NCBI RefSeq assembly: GCF_023101665.1
Contig: NZ_CP082161.1
Coordinates: forward strand, 868,001-932,000
DNA from: Bradyrhizobium sp. 195
GTDB taxonomy: Bacteria; Pseudomonadota; Alphaproteobacteria; Rhizobiales; Xanthobacteraceae
Reading direction: 5' to 3'
DNA length: 64,000 bases
The position numbers were made by a program, and so were the translations under genes. This document shows, piece after piece, positions 42,824-52,383 of this stretch. Position 1 is the first letter of the stretch. Each line of letters opens with the position of its first letter. A model generated the notes under the pieces. The model was not told where the DNA came from, ran no database searches, and saw only the letters and a program-made list of their open reading frames with translations.

Positions 42824-45800
42824 ATGCATTGCTTCGCATGTCAGTCGGCGATCGGTCCGGGCGACAGCTGGTGCTCCAAATGCGGAGCGGCCGTCCGTCA
42901 ACGCGTCGATCCCGACAGCGAACGACGGTTCGTGACAATACTGCGCGCCGACGTCGTCGACTCCACGGGTCTCGTTGCCGAGCTGGAGCCGGAGGCGGCG
43001 GTGTCGCGACTCGAGCCGGCGCTTGCGGCCATGCGAGGCGCGGTGCGCCAGTTCGGCGGCATCGTCAGCAAGGAGCTGGGCGACGGGTTGGCCGCGGTGT
43101 TCGGGGCCCCGATCGCCGACGACAATCATGCGCCGCTGGCCTGCCACGCGGCCATCGAGCTTGTCCGGCGCGTTGGCAGCCTGGGCGATCCAGGACTTCA
43201 GGTCCGGGTCGGCCTCCACTCCGGCCATGTAGTGGCCTACATGGTCTCCAGCGAATTTTCCAAGGTCTACGAGATCGGCGGCGCCGCTCAGCATCTGGCC
43301 GCAAGGCTGGAAGCGGCGGCCGAAGCGAACCAGATTTGCGTCTCCGAGGCCTGTCAGCAACTCGCGGACGGCCACGTCCGTTTCGAGTTCCTGGGCCGCA
43401 AGGCGCTCCGCGGTTTTGCCGAGCCGATGCCGGTGTACCGGGTCATGGGCGCGAGCGATCTGTCGAGCTGGCGGGTCCGGCGCGCGCGCAGTGTTTCCCG
43501 GTTCGTCGACCGCACGACAGAGCGGGCCTTGTTGCGGCGCGCAGCGGAGAGGGTCAGCGGCAGCCGGCAGACGGTTCTTCTGACGGGTGACGCTGGTATT
43601 GGCAAGTCGCGGCTGGCGCATGAGTTCGCGCAGGATCTTCGGGCCGGCGGCTGGCGGCTGGTCGATGCCGAGTGCAGCCCGAATCTCCAGGGTGCACCGT
43701 ACAGCACCCTCAAGCGCCTGTTGCAGTCGATCCTCGATGGGGCTGCGAGAGATCAAGCCAGGAACGACGACCCTAGAGACGCGATGCCGTGGGTGCAGCA
43801 GCGGGCGATCGACGCGGTCCTGGACCTGCCTGTTTCCGATCCACAATGGGACGAATTGGAGCCTCACGCGCGCGGACGCGCGATTTCAGAGGCAAGCTGC
43901 GCAATCGTCGAAAGCATCACCCGTCACCAGCCTACGATCCTTCTGATCGAAGATCTGCATTGGATCGATCGGGCCAGCGATACGGTTGTGGCCACTCTTT
44001 CCGCGCTGCAAAGCCCCGGTTTGCTCGTGCTTCTGACGACGCGGCCCAATGGGATACCGGTCTGGATCGCGCGCTGCCACGCAGAGATCGTGGCGATGCA
44101 GCCGCTCGACGACGATTCGGGCCTGGCCATGCTCGCCGAAATGCTCGGCCCTGCCACGACGCACGCAGACCTGAAGAACCGGATCATCTCCCATACGGCC
44201 AACGTGCCGTTGTTCATCGAGGAGGTCTGCCGCAGTCTGAAGGACAACGGCCTGCTCCTTGGCCAGTGGGGCGACCTTTCCCTTGCACGTCCTGTGGACG
44301 AGCTCGGCATCCCCAGCAGTATTCAGGGTGTGATCGCGGCGCGGCTGGATCGCGTGTCACGACAGGAACGCTCGCTTCTCCAGATCGCCGCAGCGCTTGG
44401 ACCCCGAACAAACCAGGCCATATTGCGGAGAGTCGCAGCCTTGCCGGAAGACGTCTTGCAGGATTGCCTCACCGCGCTCGATCGGGCCGAACTGCTCGTC
44501 AGGATCGACAGTGAGTTGGAAGATTCGCTCGAATTTCGGCACGAAATGGTCAGGCAGGTGACCTACGATTCGATGGTCGAAAAGGTGCGCGAAAGCATCC
44601 ACACCAACATACTCGCAGCTCTCGAGGACGATGAGGCATGGTCCGATGGCCCGGACGCGCTCTGCTATCACGCGACGCGGGCGAAGGATTGGCAGAAGGC
44701 GTTTCACCATGGCCGGAGCGCCGCTCGAAAATGTCTGGCCCGCTCAGCCTATGCCGACGCGGTCGATTATTTCGAGATCGCGATGGGATCTCTCGACAAG
44801 ACCCCCGTGACGGACGCGCGAGAGGCGGACGCCATCGACCTTCGGATGGAGGCGCGTTTGGCCTTCGCCGGATCCGGTCGCGTCGCCGAGGCCCTGGATC
44901 TGGGTAGGGAGGCCGAACGGCGAGCCGATGCGATCAATGACATTGGACGCAAGGTCGCCGCCATGACGATGAGGGCGGGCGCGCAGAACTTCTATGGAAC
45001 GCCGGTCGAAGCTGTTGTGATCGGCGAAGACGTCGTGCATCTGGCAGAAAACTCGGGCAATCCCGGCTGGCGTAGTCTAGCGCAATATAGTCTCGGACAG
45101 GCCTATTTTCTTTCCGGCCGCTACCAAAGCGCTGGGAAGATGCTGGCCACGGCCCGCGTCCATCTTGCGGGTTCGGCGGCGAGTGCCCCGATCGGTACGA
45201 CCCCCCGATCTCTTCTCCTGCTTTGCTGCATGATGAACAGCATCACCCACACCGTCATGGGTGAGCTCGATGCTGCCGAGCAGCTCCAGCGCGAGGCTTT
45301 CGCCATCGCCGAGGAGACAAGCCGTCCCTACGACCGCGTCGCCGCCGCCTACAGCGGCGGCTGGCTGAAGCTCGGCCGCAACGATCCGGCGGCGGGCGCC
45401 GCGATCCTCGAAGACGGCTTTGTTCTTGCGCAGAAGCACGGCATCCGCCTGTTCGTGCCGGTGCTCGGCTGCCACCTCGGCAACGCCTATCTGGAGCAGG
45501 GATTGTTCGACCGGGCGCGCGGCATGCTGGCTGAGGCGCGCGAGGAGGCGAAGGCGGTCGGCTATACCTCGGCGGTGCTGCGCAGCTCGATCTACCTTGC
45601 GCTCGCGACCTCCCGCCTCGGCGACTTCAGGGCCGCGCAGAACATGCTGCGCGAGGCCCGCGATACGGCGCGGCAGCAGGGATTTTCGGGCCTCGAGGCC
45701 GAGGCCCTGTTCGGGGAGGCCGTGGTGACGCCTCCCTCGCGCGAGGCGAACAAGGCTGCGATCCTTGCCGCTCTGCGCGCGACGATTGCGATCGCCTCCG

Positions 45801-45880
45801 AAAGCGGCGCGCAGCCGCTCCAGAGCAAGGCCGAGGCGATGCTGGCCGGGATGCTGGCGCGAGGCGGCGAGCTGACCTGA
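42824..45880 (+). CDS. Zinc-ribbon/cyclase-homology/AAA-ATPase/TPR regulator
   Basis: A 1018-residue multidomain protein. Residues 1-25 form a zinc ribbon (Cys3, Cys6, Cys17, Cys20). A class III cyclase homology domain follows (about 30-200), keeping metal Asp43 and Asp87, but where GDxVNxAxR is expected the sequence reads GGAAQHLAAR (151-161): the base-specifying Asp is Ala and the transition-state Asn is His157. A P-loop ATPase domain (TGDAGIGKSRLAHEF, about 255-270; LLIEDLHWID) and TPR-like helical repeats (about 600-1018) complete it. Likely a signalling ATPase with a degenerate cyclase module. The in-frame GTG at 42779 is less likely than the ATG at 42824. Confidence 0.85.
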   Translation: MHCFACQSAIGPGDSWCSKCGAAVRQRVDPDSERRFVTILRADVVDSTGLVAELEPEAAVSRLEPALAAMRGAVRQFGGIVSKELGDGLAAVFGAPIADDNHAPLACHAAIELVRRVGSLGDPGLQVRVGLHSGHVVAYMVSSEFSKVYEIGGAAQHLAARLEAAAEANQICVSEACQQLADGHVRFEFLGRKALRGFAEPMPVYRVMGASDLSSWRVRRARSVSRFVDRTTERALLRRAAERVSGSRQTVLLTGDAGIGKSRLAHEFAQDLRAGGWRLVDAECSPNLQGAPYSTLKRLLQSILDGAARDQARNDDPRDAMPWVQQRAIDAVLDLPVSDPQWDELEPHARGRAISEASCAIVESITRHQPTILLIEDLHWIDRASDTVVATLSALQSPGLLVLLTTRPNGIPVWIARCHAEIVAMQPLDDDSGLAMLAEMLGPATTHADLKNRIISHTANVPLFIEEVCRSLKDNGLLLGQWGDLSLARPVDELGIPSSIQGVIAARLDRVSRQERSLLQIAAALGPRTNQAILRRVAALPEDVLQDCLTALDRAELLVRIDSELEDSLEFRHEMVRQVTYDSMVEKVRESIHTNILAALEDDEAWSDGPDALCYHATRAKDWQKAFHHGRSAARKCLARSAYADAVDYFEIAMGSLDKTPVTDAREADAIDLRMEARLAFAGSGRVAEALDLGREAERRADAINDIGRKVAAMTMRAGAQNFYGTPVEAVVIGEDVVHLAENSGNPGWRSLAQYSLGQAYFLSGRYQSAGKMLATARVHLAGSAASAPIGTTPRSLLLLCCMMNSITHTVMGELDAAEQLQREAFAIAEETSRPYDRVAAAYSGGWLKLGRNDPAAGAAILEDGFVLAQKHGIRLFVPVLGCHLGNAYLEQGLFDRARGMLAEAREEAKAVGYTSAVLRSSIYLALATSRLGDFRAAQNMLREARDTARQQGFSGLEAEALFGEAVVTPPSREANKAAILAALRATIAIASESGAQPLQSKAEAMLAGMLARGGELT

Positions 45881-45928
45881 CTCTGCCCCGCGAGGGTCAG
45901 CGATGACATCGCCCGGCCGATATCGGCC

Positions 45929-47134
45929 TCACTTCACCAGCGGACAGCCGCCATCCTTCAGTGGCCGAAACGCCTGGTCGGCGGGCACCTCGGCGAGCAG
46001 CTTGTAGTAATCCCACGGCCCCTTCGATTCCTCCGGCTTCTTCACCTGGAACAGGTACATGCTGTGCACCATGCGGCCGTCCTCGCGCAGGGTGCCGTTG
46101 TCGGTGAAGGCGTCGCGCACCGGCAGTTCGCGCATCTTCGCCATCACCGTCTTGGTGTCCCTGGTGCCGGCAGCCTGCACGGCCTTGAGATAGTGCAGCG
46201 TCGCGCTGTAGGTCGCCGCCTGGTTCATGGTCGGCATCCGCTTGACGCGCTCGAGGAAGCGCTTGCCGAAGGCGCGGGTCTTGTCGTTGAGATCCCAGTA
46301 ATAGGCCTCGGTGATGATCAGGCCTTGCGCGAGCTTCAGGCCCAGGCTGTGCACGTCGGAGATGAACATCACGATCGCGGCCAGGTTCTGGCCACCGGCG
46401 ACGATGCCGAACTCGCCGGCCTGCTTGATCGCGTTAATGGTGTCGCCGCCGCCGTTGGCGAGGCCAATGATCTTGGCCTTGGAGGCCTGGGCCTGGAGCA
46501 GGAACGAGGAGAAATCCGCCGTGTTGAGCGGATGCTTGACGCTGCCCAGCACCTTGCCGCCCGCAGCCTTCACGACGTCGCCGGTGTCGCGCTCGACCGA
46601 ATGGCCGAACACATAGTCCGCGGTGAGGAAGAACCAGGTGTCGCCGCCGTTCTTGACGATGGCGCTGCCGACGGTGTGGGCGTTGGCGTAGGTGTCGTAG
46701 GTCCAATGCGCGGTGTAGGGCGAGCAGGATTTTCCCGTGATGTCGGAGCTGGCCGCATCCGTCACGATCATGATCTTCTCGTATTGCTTCGACAACTCCA
46801 TCACGGCAAGCGCGGTCGCTGACGTCGGAAGGTCGATGATCATATCGACGCCCTCGGTCTCCCACCATTTGCGGGCGATGGTGGAGGCGACGTCGGGCTT
46901 GTTGAGCACGTCGGCCGAGACCATGTCGATCGGCTTGCCGAACATCTGGCCGCCGAAGTCCTCGATCGCCATTTTGGTCGCCTCGACATTCCCCATGCCG
47001 CCAATGTCGGAATAGACCGAGGAGAAGTCCGAGAGGACGCCGATCTTGAGCGGCGCCTGCTGGGCGGAAGCGGGGATGATCAGGGCAGCCGACAGCAAGC
47101 CGGCCGCAGACGCGAGTGCTGCGATAGGTCTCAT
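45929..47134 (-). CDS. ABC transporter substrate-binding protein, branched-chain amino acid type
   Basis: A 401-residue periplasmic binding protein (Peripla_BP_6/LivK type). The signal peptide ends near residue 24 (PASAQ-QA). The mature part opens LKIGVLSDFSSVYSDIGGMG and continues with the paired-lobe landmarks ADVLNKPDVASTIARKWWE and WFFLTADYVFGHSVERD. No permease or ATPase is adjacent, so it must use a transporter encoded elsewhere. It is divergent from a GntR regulator; an operator-like palindrome lies 36-50 nt before its ATG. Acyl-CoA ligase next to the regulator suggests an organic-acid or aromatic-acid ligand. Confidence 0.9.
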   Translation of the reverse strand: MRPIAALASAAGLLSAALIIPASAQQAPLKIGVLSDFSSVYSDIGGMGNVEATKMAIEDFGGQMFGKPIDMVSADVLNKPDVASTIARKWWETEGVDMIIDLPTSATALAVMELSKQYEKIMIVTDAASSDITGKSCSPYTAHWTYDTYANAHTVGSAIVKNGGDTWFFLTADYVFGHSVERDTGDVVKAAGGKVLGSVKHPLNTADFSSFLLQAQASKAKIIGLANGGGDTINAIKQAGEFGIVAGGQNLAAIVMFISDVHSLGLKLAQGLIITEAYYWDLNDKTRAFGKRFLERVKRMPTMNQAATYSATLHYLKAVQAAGTRDTKTVMAKMRELPVRDAFTDNGTLREDGRMVHSMYLFQVKKPEESKGPWDYYKLLAEVPADQAFRPLKDGGCPLVK

Positions 47135-47169
47135 GGATACGTTTCCTCTTGAGCGGGACTATTCTGTCC

Positions 47170-47184
47170 CTTTGTCCGACAAAG
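47170..47184. promoter_or_regulatory. GntR-type operator O1
   Basis: CTTTGTCCGACAAAG is a perfect palindrome about one central base and fits the TTGTCnGACAA half-site pattern of FadR/FCD-type GntR regulators. It lies upstream of the divergent binding-protein gene, over its probable promoter. Confidence 0.75.
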
Positions 47185-47270
47185 TTAGAGCTCGGTTCCT
47201 GAGGAGTCAATTTGTTGCGTACAAGGCCTAATTGTCGCAGTTTGACGCGACGTCGGGCCGGTTCTATGCT

Positions 47271-47281
47271 TTGTCCGACAA
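47271..47281. promoter_or_regulatory. GntR-type operator O2
   Basis: TTGTCCGACAA repeats the core of O1 exactly, 101 nt away, and lies about 20 nt before the regulator start. This supports autoregulation and joint control of both divergent transcripts. Confidence 0.75.
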
Positions 47282-47299
47282 TCGCCATTGGAGGCCGAT

Positions 47300-48067
47300 T
47301 TGCCTGTCGCGCCGCTCTTCCGACCGATCGATGTCGCGCCGGCCTATCAGAAGGTCGCCGACGCCATCGAACGTGAGATCGTCAACGGCCGCATCAAGCC
47401 GGGCGATCCCATCGGCACCGAGCATGATTTGGTCCGCCAGTTCGGCGTCAATCGCTCGACCATCCGCGAGGGCATCCGTGTGCTGGAGGAGGGCGGGCTG
47501 ATCCGACGCGATTCCTCGCGGCGTCTGCACGCCTGTCTGCCGCGCTACAGCAAGCTCGCTAGCCGTCTCAGCCGCGCGCTGGTTCTGCATGAGGTCACCT
47601 TCCGCGAACTCTACGAGGCCTCCATGACACTGGAGGTCGCCGGCATCGAGGGCGCGGTGGAGCGCGCGAGCGACGAGAATCTCGCCGAGCTCGACGATAA
47701 CCTCGTGCGCAGCGAGGCCGTGGTCGGCGATCCCGCGAGGCTGGCCGAATGCGACGCCGAATTCCACGTTCTGGTCGCCAAGGCCTCGCAGAACCGGGTG
47801 CTCCAGCTCGCGCGTGAGCCCGCAGCACAATTGTTCTATCCGACCACCGAGATGATCGTGACCGGTGTCGCCGAAGGCGGTCCGCGCCTCGTCGCGGCGC
47901 ACCGCCATCTCATCGACGCAATCCGCCGCCGCGACCGCGAGGCCGGCGTGCTCTGGACGCGCCGGCATTTGCAGGACTGGCGCCGCGGCTTCGAGAAGAT
48001 CGCTTCGCTCGATCGTTCGGTCGAGCACATGTACATGGAGCACGCGCAGGCGGCCCGGCGCAGATAG
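47300..48067 (+). CDS. GntR-family regulator, FadR/FCD subgroup
   Basis: A 255-residue regulator. The winged-helix domain (about residues 15-75) reads YQKVADAIEREIVNGRIKPGDPIGTEHDLVRQFGVNRSTIREGIRVLEEGGLIRR. The all-helical FCD effector domain follows (about 85-230), with the metal-ligand pattern ECDAEFHVLVAKAS and AAHRHLIDAIRRRD. The start is taken as TTG at 47300 because TGGAGG lies 5 nt before it; a TTG at 47288 is the alternative. Two identical operators in the divergent region indicate that it controls the binding protein, itself and probably the acyl-CoA ligase 69 nt downstream. Confidence 0.88.
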   Translation: MPVAPLFRPIDVAPAYQKVADAIEREIVNGRIKPGDPIGTEHDLVRQFGVNRSTIREGIRVLEEGGLIRRDSSRRLHACLPRYSKLASRLSRALVLHEVTFRELYEASMTLEVAGIEGAVERASDENLAELDDNLVRSEAVVGDPARLAECDAEFHVLVAKASQNRVLQLAREPAAQLFYPTTEMIVTGVAEGGPRLVAAHRHLIDAIRRRDREAGVLWTRRHLQDWRRGFEKIASLDRSVEHMYMEHAQAARRR

Positions 48068-48136
48068 CGCAAACAAACAAGACGCAAGATATCAAGCAAT
48101 AAAACGAGCAAACAAAGACATCACACGGAGGGACAC

Positions 48137-49750
48137 ATGACCGGCGACACCGCAGCCACCATCTCGAAAGCCCGCGAGCATTCCATCGGCGACCTCCTGC
48201 GCCGTTCCGCGGGGCGAGAGCCCAACAAGCTTGCGGTGAGCTGCGGCGACGTGAGCTGGACCTTCGCCGAGATGGACGCGATCTGCAACCGGCTCGGCCG
48301 CGGCCTGCTCGGCCTCGGCGTCAAGAAGGGTGACCGCATCGCGGTACTCTCGCGCAATTCGCACGCCTTCGCCGCGCTGCGTTTTGCGGTGGCGCGGATC
48401 GGCGCGGTGTTGGTGCCGATCAACTTCATGCTCAATCCGGACGAGATCAGTTTCATCCTGAAGAGCTCCGGGGCAAAATTGCTCGCGACCGGTCCCGATT
48501 TCGTCGAGCCCGCACGCGCAGCCAGCGCCAGGGATTGCGCGGTCGAGAAGATGATCTGGCTGCCAGGCGAGGATCCTGCGTCCGCGCCCGCGGGCCTCAC
48601 CACCTTCGACGATCTCTTGCATGCCGACGGCGCATTCCTGGATGCGTCGGTCGACAGCCGCGATCTGGCTCAGATCGTCTACACCAGCGGCACGGAATCG
48701 CTGCCCAAGGGCGCGATGCTGACCCATGAAGCCGTGATGTGGCAGTATGTCAGCTGCATCATCGATGGCGGCATGAGCGTGGAGGACAAATTCCTGCACG
48801 CTATGCCGCTTTATCACTGCGCCCAGCTCGACGTCTTCCTGGGGCCGCAAATCTATCTCGGCGCCTCCGGCGTCATCACGGGCAAGCCGACCGCCGACAA
48901 CATCCTGACGCTGATTCAGGCGCATAAAATCAGCTCCTTCTTCGCGCCACCGACGATCTGGATCGCGATGCTGCGTTCGCCGAACTTCGACAAGACCGAT
49001 CTATCGACCCTGCAGAAAGGTTATTACGGCGCGTCGATCATGCCGGTGGAGGTGCTGCTCGAGCTTCAGCGCCGCCTGCCCAACGTCAAGTTCTGGAATT
49101 TCTACGGCCAGACCGAGATCGCGCCGCTCGCGACCGTGCTGCGGCCGGAGGACCAGCTGCGCAAGGCAGGCTCGGCGGGCAAGCCCGTGCTCAATGTCGA
49201 GACGCGCGTGGTCAACACTTCGATGGAGGACGTCAAGGTCGGTGAGGTCGGCGAGATCGTGCACCGCTCGCCGCATCTATTGTCCGGCTATTACAACGAT
49301 CCCGAGAAGACCGCGGCCGCGTTCTCCGGCGGCTGGTTTCACTCGGGTGATCTCGCCACCGTCGACGAGGAGGGCCACATCACTGTGGTCGATCGCGTCA
49401 AGGACATGATCAAGACCGGGGGCGAGAACGTCGCGAGCCGCGAGGTCGAGGAGATGGTCTACCGCATCCCCGCAGTCTCCGAGGTCGCCGTCGTCGGCCT
49501 GCCCGATCCGCGCTGGATCGAGGCGGTCACCGCCATCGTCGTCGTCAAGAGCGGTGAAAAGCTGGACGAGGACGCCGTCATCAAGCACTGCGCCGGCCAG
49601 ATGGCGCACTTCAAGGTGCCCAAGCGCGTCATTTTCGTCGATGCCTTGCCGAAGAATCCGAGCGGCAAGCTGCTCAAGCGCGAGCTGCGCCAGCGATTCG
49701 TCGGCGGCGAGACGCTGGACAAGGCGATCCAGAAGAATTTTGGGACGTAG
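48137..49750 (+). CDS. AMP-dependent acyl-CoA synthetase/ligase
   Basis: A 537-residue adenylate-forming enzyme. The phosphate loop is YTSGTESLPKGAML (about residues 180-193), with Glu where TSGTT is usual. Further motifs are FYGQTEIAPL (about 325), GWFHSGDLATVDEEGHITVVDRVKD (about 400-424, ribose Asp) and PKNPSGKLLKREL with the catalytic Lys at about 515. It activates a carboxylic acid to its CoA thioester via the acyl-AMP. Context (GntR FCD regulator, periplasmic binding protein) suggests uptake and activation of a medium- or aromatic carboxylate. A GGAGGG site precedes the ATG. Confidence 0.9.
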   Translation: MTGDTAATISKAREHSIGDLLRRSAGREPNKLAVSCGDVSWTFAEMDAICNRLGRGLLGLGVKKGDRIAVLSRNSHAFAALRFAVARIGAVLVPINFMLNPDEISFILKSSGAKLLATGPDFVEPARAASARDCAVEKMIWLPGEDPASAPAGLTTFDDLLHADGAFLDASVDSRDLAQIVYTSGTESLPKGAMLTHEAVMWQYVSCIIDGGMSVEDKFLHAMPLYHCAQLDVFLGPQIYLGASGVITGKPTADNILTLIQAHKISSFFAPPTIWIAMLRSPNFDKTDLSTLQKGYYGASIMPVEVLLELQRRLPNVKFWNFYGQTEIAPLATVLRPEDQLRKAGSAGKPVLNVETRVVNTSMEDVKVGEVGEIVHRSPHLLSGYYNDPEKTAAAFSGGWFHSGDLATVDEEGHITVVDRVKDMIKTGGENVASREVEEMVYRIPAVSEVAVVGLPDPRWIEAVTAIVVVKSGEKLDEDAVIKHCAGQMAHFKVPKRVIFVDALPKNPSGKLLKRELRQRFVGGETLDKAIQKNFGT

Positions 49751-49787
49751 AACCCGGCGGCGTTCGGCAGCGTCGCGTCTAGGTTGG

Positions 49788-50738
49788 CTAGTCGGCGTCG
49801 CCGGCCAGCTTCCTGACGTCGTCGGGCGTCTGTCCGAAGCGGCGGCGAAACGCGCGATGAAAGTAGGAGACGTCGTGGAAACCCGCGAGATGCGCGATCT
49901 CGATGATCTTGCGGGTGCGCATGGCAGGATTTCGAAGCAGCCGATCGGCGCGTAGCAAGCGCTGCTCCAGCACGAAGCCGCTATAGGTGATGCCGCCCTG
50001 CTCGAACAGCAGCTGGATCGTGCGTGGGCTGACCCGGTGCGTGGCTGACAGGACGGTGAGAGACAGTGCGGGGTTGTCCAACTGCGCCAGGATGTCGGAT
50101 TTGAGGATCTCGAGACGCGCTGCGGCAAGGCCGCGCGTCCGAGCTTCCTCGGCGACATCGCCGCGGGCTCCGATCATCAGCACCGATAAATCGAACAAAT
50201 GCTGCGAGACCGCGTCGAGTTCCGCGGGCGCGAGCTTGTCGGCATAAGCATGCGCGAGATCGTAATATCGCAGGAACATCGACGTGATCGGGTTGGCGCC
50301 AGGGATCGACTGCGCGATCAGGTCCTCGGCATTCGGGCAGACGCGCAGCAGCGCCTTACGCGGCAGCAGCGCGGTCCGGAAATTACCGTTCCCGGTCTGC
50401 GTGATATAGGCGCCCTTGATTGAGGGGTCCCCGATTGTGACGTCGCCCGCCGCGATCTCCAGCGGGCGCTTTCCCATGGTCCCGCTCAACGCCGAATTGG
50501 GCGACGTCGTAATCACCAATTCGTCGTTCGTCCCCAACGACACGAAAGATATCGGCGAGCCGAACGAGGCCGAGAGTCTGATGCGGGGAAGAATGGCCGG
50601 CGCAATGGTCCGGTGGACTCGCCCTTCCCCGACCGGCACGAAATCGACGTTCGCCACCTGACGGCAAAACTGCTCGCGCCATCTTTCATAGGCCGGGCCA
50701 TTCGGGTCGCCGTCAAAGGAGAGTTGAGGCTGGATCAT
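49788..50738 (-). CDS. AraC-family transcriptional regulator
   Basis: A 316-residue regulator. The C-terminal two-HTH domain (about residues 215-310) is typical: ILAQLDNPALSLTVLSATHRVSPRTIQLLFEQGG, then LLRNPAMRTRKIIEIAHLAGFHDVSYFHRAFRRRFGQTPDDVRKL. The N-terminal 200 residues form a sensing domain of the AraC-binding-like type. It is monocistronic and convergent to the acyl-CoA ligase; its target cannot be read. Confidence 0.92.
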   Translation of the reverse strand: MIQPQLSFDGDPNGPAYERWREQFCRQVANVDFVPVGEGRVHRTIAPAILPRIRLSASFGSPISFVSLGTNDELVITTSPNSALSGTMGKRPLEIAAGDVTIGDPSIKGAYITQTGNGNFRTALLPRKALLRVCPNAEDLIAQSIPGANPITSMFLRYYDLAHAYADKLAPAELDAVSQHLFDLSVLMIGARGDVAEEARTRGLAAARLEILKSDILAQLDNPALSLTVLSATHRVSPRTIQLLFEQGGITYSGFVLEQRLLRADRLLRNPAMRTRKIIEIAHLAGFHDVSYFHRAFRRRFGQTPDDVRKLAGDAD

Positions 50739-51006
50739 CGATCGGGAGGAGCAGGTTTATTGGCGATTGCGGCAGGTTGTATCGTCATGCCGCTGCGCCG
50801 CAACGGCAAAAGCGGGGAATTGCGTGATAAGCCACTCGCGATGACGCGCTGAGACCGCGACGAGGTGCCGCAGCCAGTGTGCCCGGAACGCAACAGGCGC
50901 CGCCGCTGTCTTTCACTTCACACCATTCGCGAGTGCGTCCCTCGCGGCGAACGAGACCGGCTCCCGCCTACGTCGCCGCCGTGGACATCGGTGACGGCGA
51001 TGAAGC

Positions 51007-52209
51007 TCAATACTTCTTCACTGTCGCCCCGAACGCGAACCACAGCGCCATCGATGCGAGCCCGAAGCCGCCGAGCAGCAGGAAGGTCGGACCGTAGCCG
51101 ATCCATTGCGCGATCCAGCCGCCGAGCGCGGGACTGAGGCTGGCGCCGACACCCTGCACCGTGATCACGGCGCCCTGGCCGAGATTGATGCGGCCAGTGC
51201 CGTTGAGCGCCCGCGCCACCATGCCGGGAACGGCAACGGTTTGCAGCCCCGTGCCGATGCCGTCGAGCACCTGCATCGGCACGACGCCCCACCATCCCGT
51301 AACGAAGAAGGCGAGCACGCCGCGAATGGGCAGGAACATGAAGGAGACCAGGATGATCGGCCAGTAATTGCGCTTGCTCGCGGCCTTCATCGCGATCAGC
51401 GACGTCACGACCATCACGCCTTGTGCAATGACCACGGTGGTCGCGACGAAGCTCGGGCCGTTGGCCTGTCCCTCGGCGACCGCCGCAAGCCCGTAGAGCG
51501 GAACGATCGCGGCATTGCCGAGGTGGAATAGCGCGAGCGCGAGCGCCAGAACCAGCAGCGCCCGGTGCTTGAGCAGCATCGTCATCGCATCCGGCGGAGC
51601 CTTGGAGTCATCCTCCTTGCTGCCGCGCGCGGCCCGGTCATCGATTGCCTTGGCCGGGATCATCATCACGCAGGCGATCGCGATGGCGCCGAACAGGGCC
51701 GCCAGCATGAACACGGCGACATAGCCGTATTTGTAGCCGAGATAGCCCGACAGCGCGGCGCCGACCATGTTGCCGGCGTGGTTGTACGCCTGGTTGCGGC
51801 CGTTGAGTGCGTTGAAGCCCTTCTGCTTGGCGATGCCCAGCGTGATGCCCGTCACCGCCGGCACGATTGCGGCGCTCGCCAGCGATTGCGCGACTTGCGA
51901 GAACGTCACCGCCCAGAAATTTTGCGAGATCAGGATGATGGCGGAGGCGAGAACGACGCAGATGCCGGGAATGACGACCCACATCCGCTTGTTGCGGCTG
52001 GCATCGATGAAGCCGCCGATCGGCGTCGTGATCAGCATGCCCGCGACATTGCCGATCGTCAGCGCGGTGCCGATCAGCCCGGTCGCCCAGCCGCGCTCCT
52101 GGAGGAATACGCCGACGAACGGACCGATGCCCGACTGCATGTCGGCCATGAAGAAGTTGAGCGCGAACAGGGGCCAAAGGCGGGCCGGAGAGGGGGATCG
52201 CGATGTCAT
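51007..52209 (-). CDS. MFS transporter
   Basis: A 400-residue carrier with twelve predicted helices. It starts FALNFFMADMQSGIGPFVGVFLQERGW, with the loop 2-3 region GGFIDASRNKRMW taking the place of the GxxxDRxGRR motif. A central charged loop (about residues 185-215; DDRAARGSKEDDSKAP) separates the two halves. Drug- or metabolite-efflux-type relatives are common. The gene stands alone between the AraC gene and the unusual MBL gene; no regulator or substrate clue is linked. Confidence 0.87.
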   Translation of the reverse strand: MTSRSPSPARLWPLFALNFFMADMQSGIGPFVGVFLQERGWATGLIGTALTIGNVAGMLITTPIGGFIDASRNKRMWVVIPGICVVLASAIILISQNFWAVTFSQVAQSLASAAIVPAVTGITLGIAKQKGFNALNGRNQAYNHAGNMVGAALSGYLGYKYGYVAVFMLAALFGAIAIACVMMIPAKAIDDRAARGSKEDDSKAPPDAMTMLLKHRALLVLALALALFHLGNAAIVPLYGLAAVAEGQANGPSFVATTVVIAQGVMVVTSLIAMKAASKRNYWPIILVSFMFLPIRGVLAFFVTGWWGVVPMQVLDGIGTGLQTVAVPGMVARALNGTGRINLGQGAVITVQGVGASLSPALGGWIAQWIGYGPTFLLLGGFGLASMALWFAFGATVKKY

Positions 52210-52383
52210 CGATACCTAGACATACTCTTCGTGTGTCGTGATCCTCTTGGCCAATCGTTCTGGCGTTGATCTGAACGTAACGGGCGCTCGCCGCGTTGGT
52301 TCCAGTCACCCCTTGCGGCTCATCGAACTTGCTGAACGCTCGTTCGCAATGTCATCCTGCGGCCTTCCCACGGAGCTCGAGTC

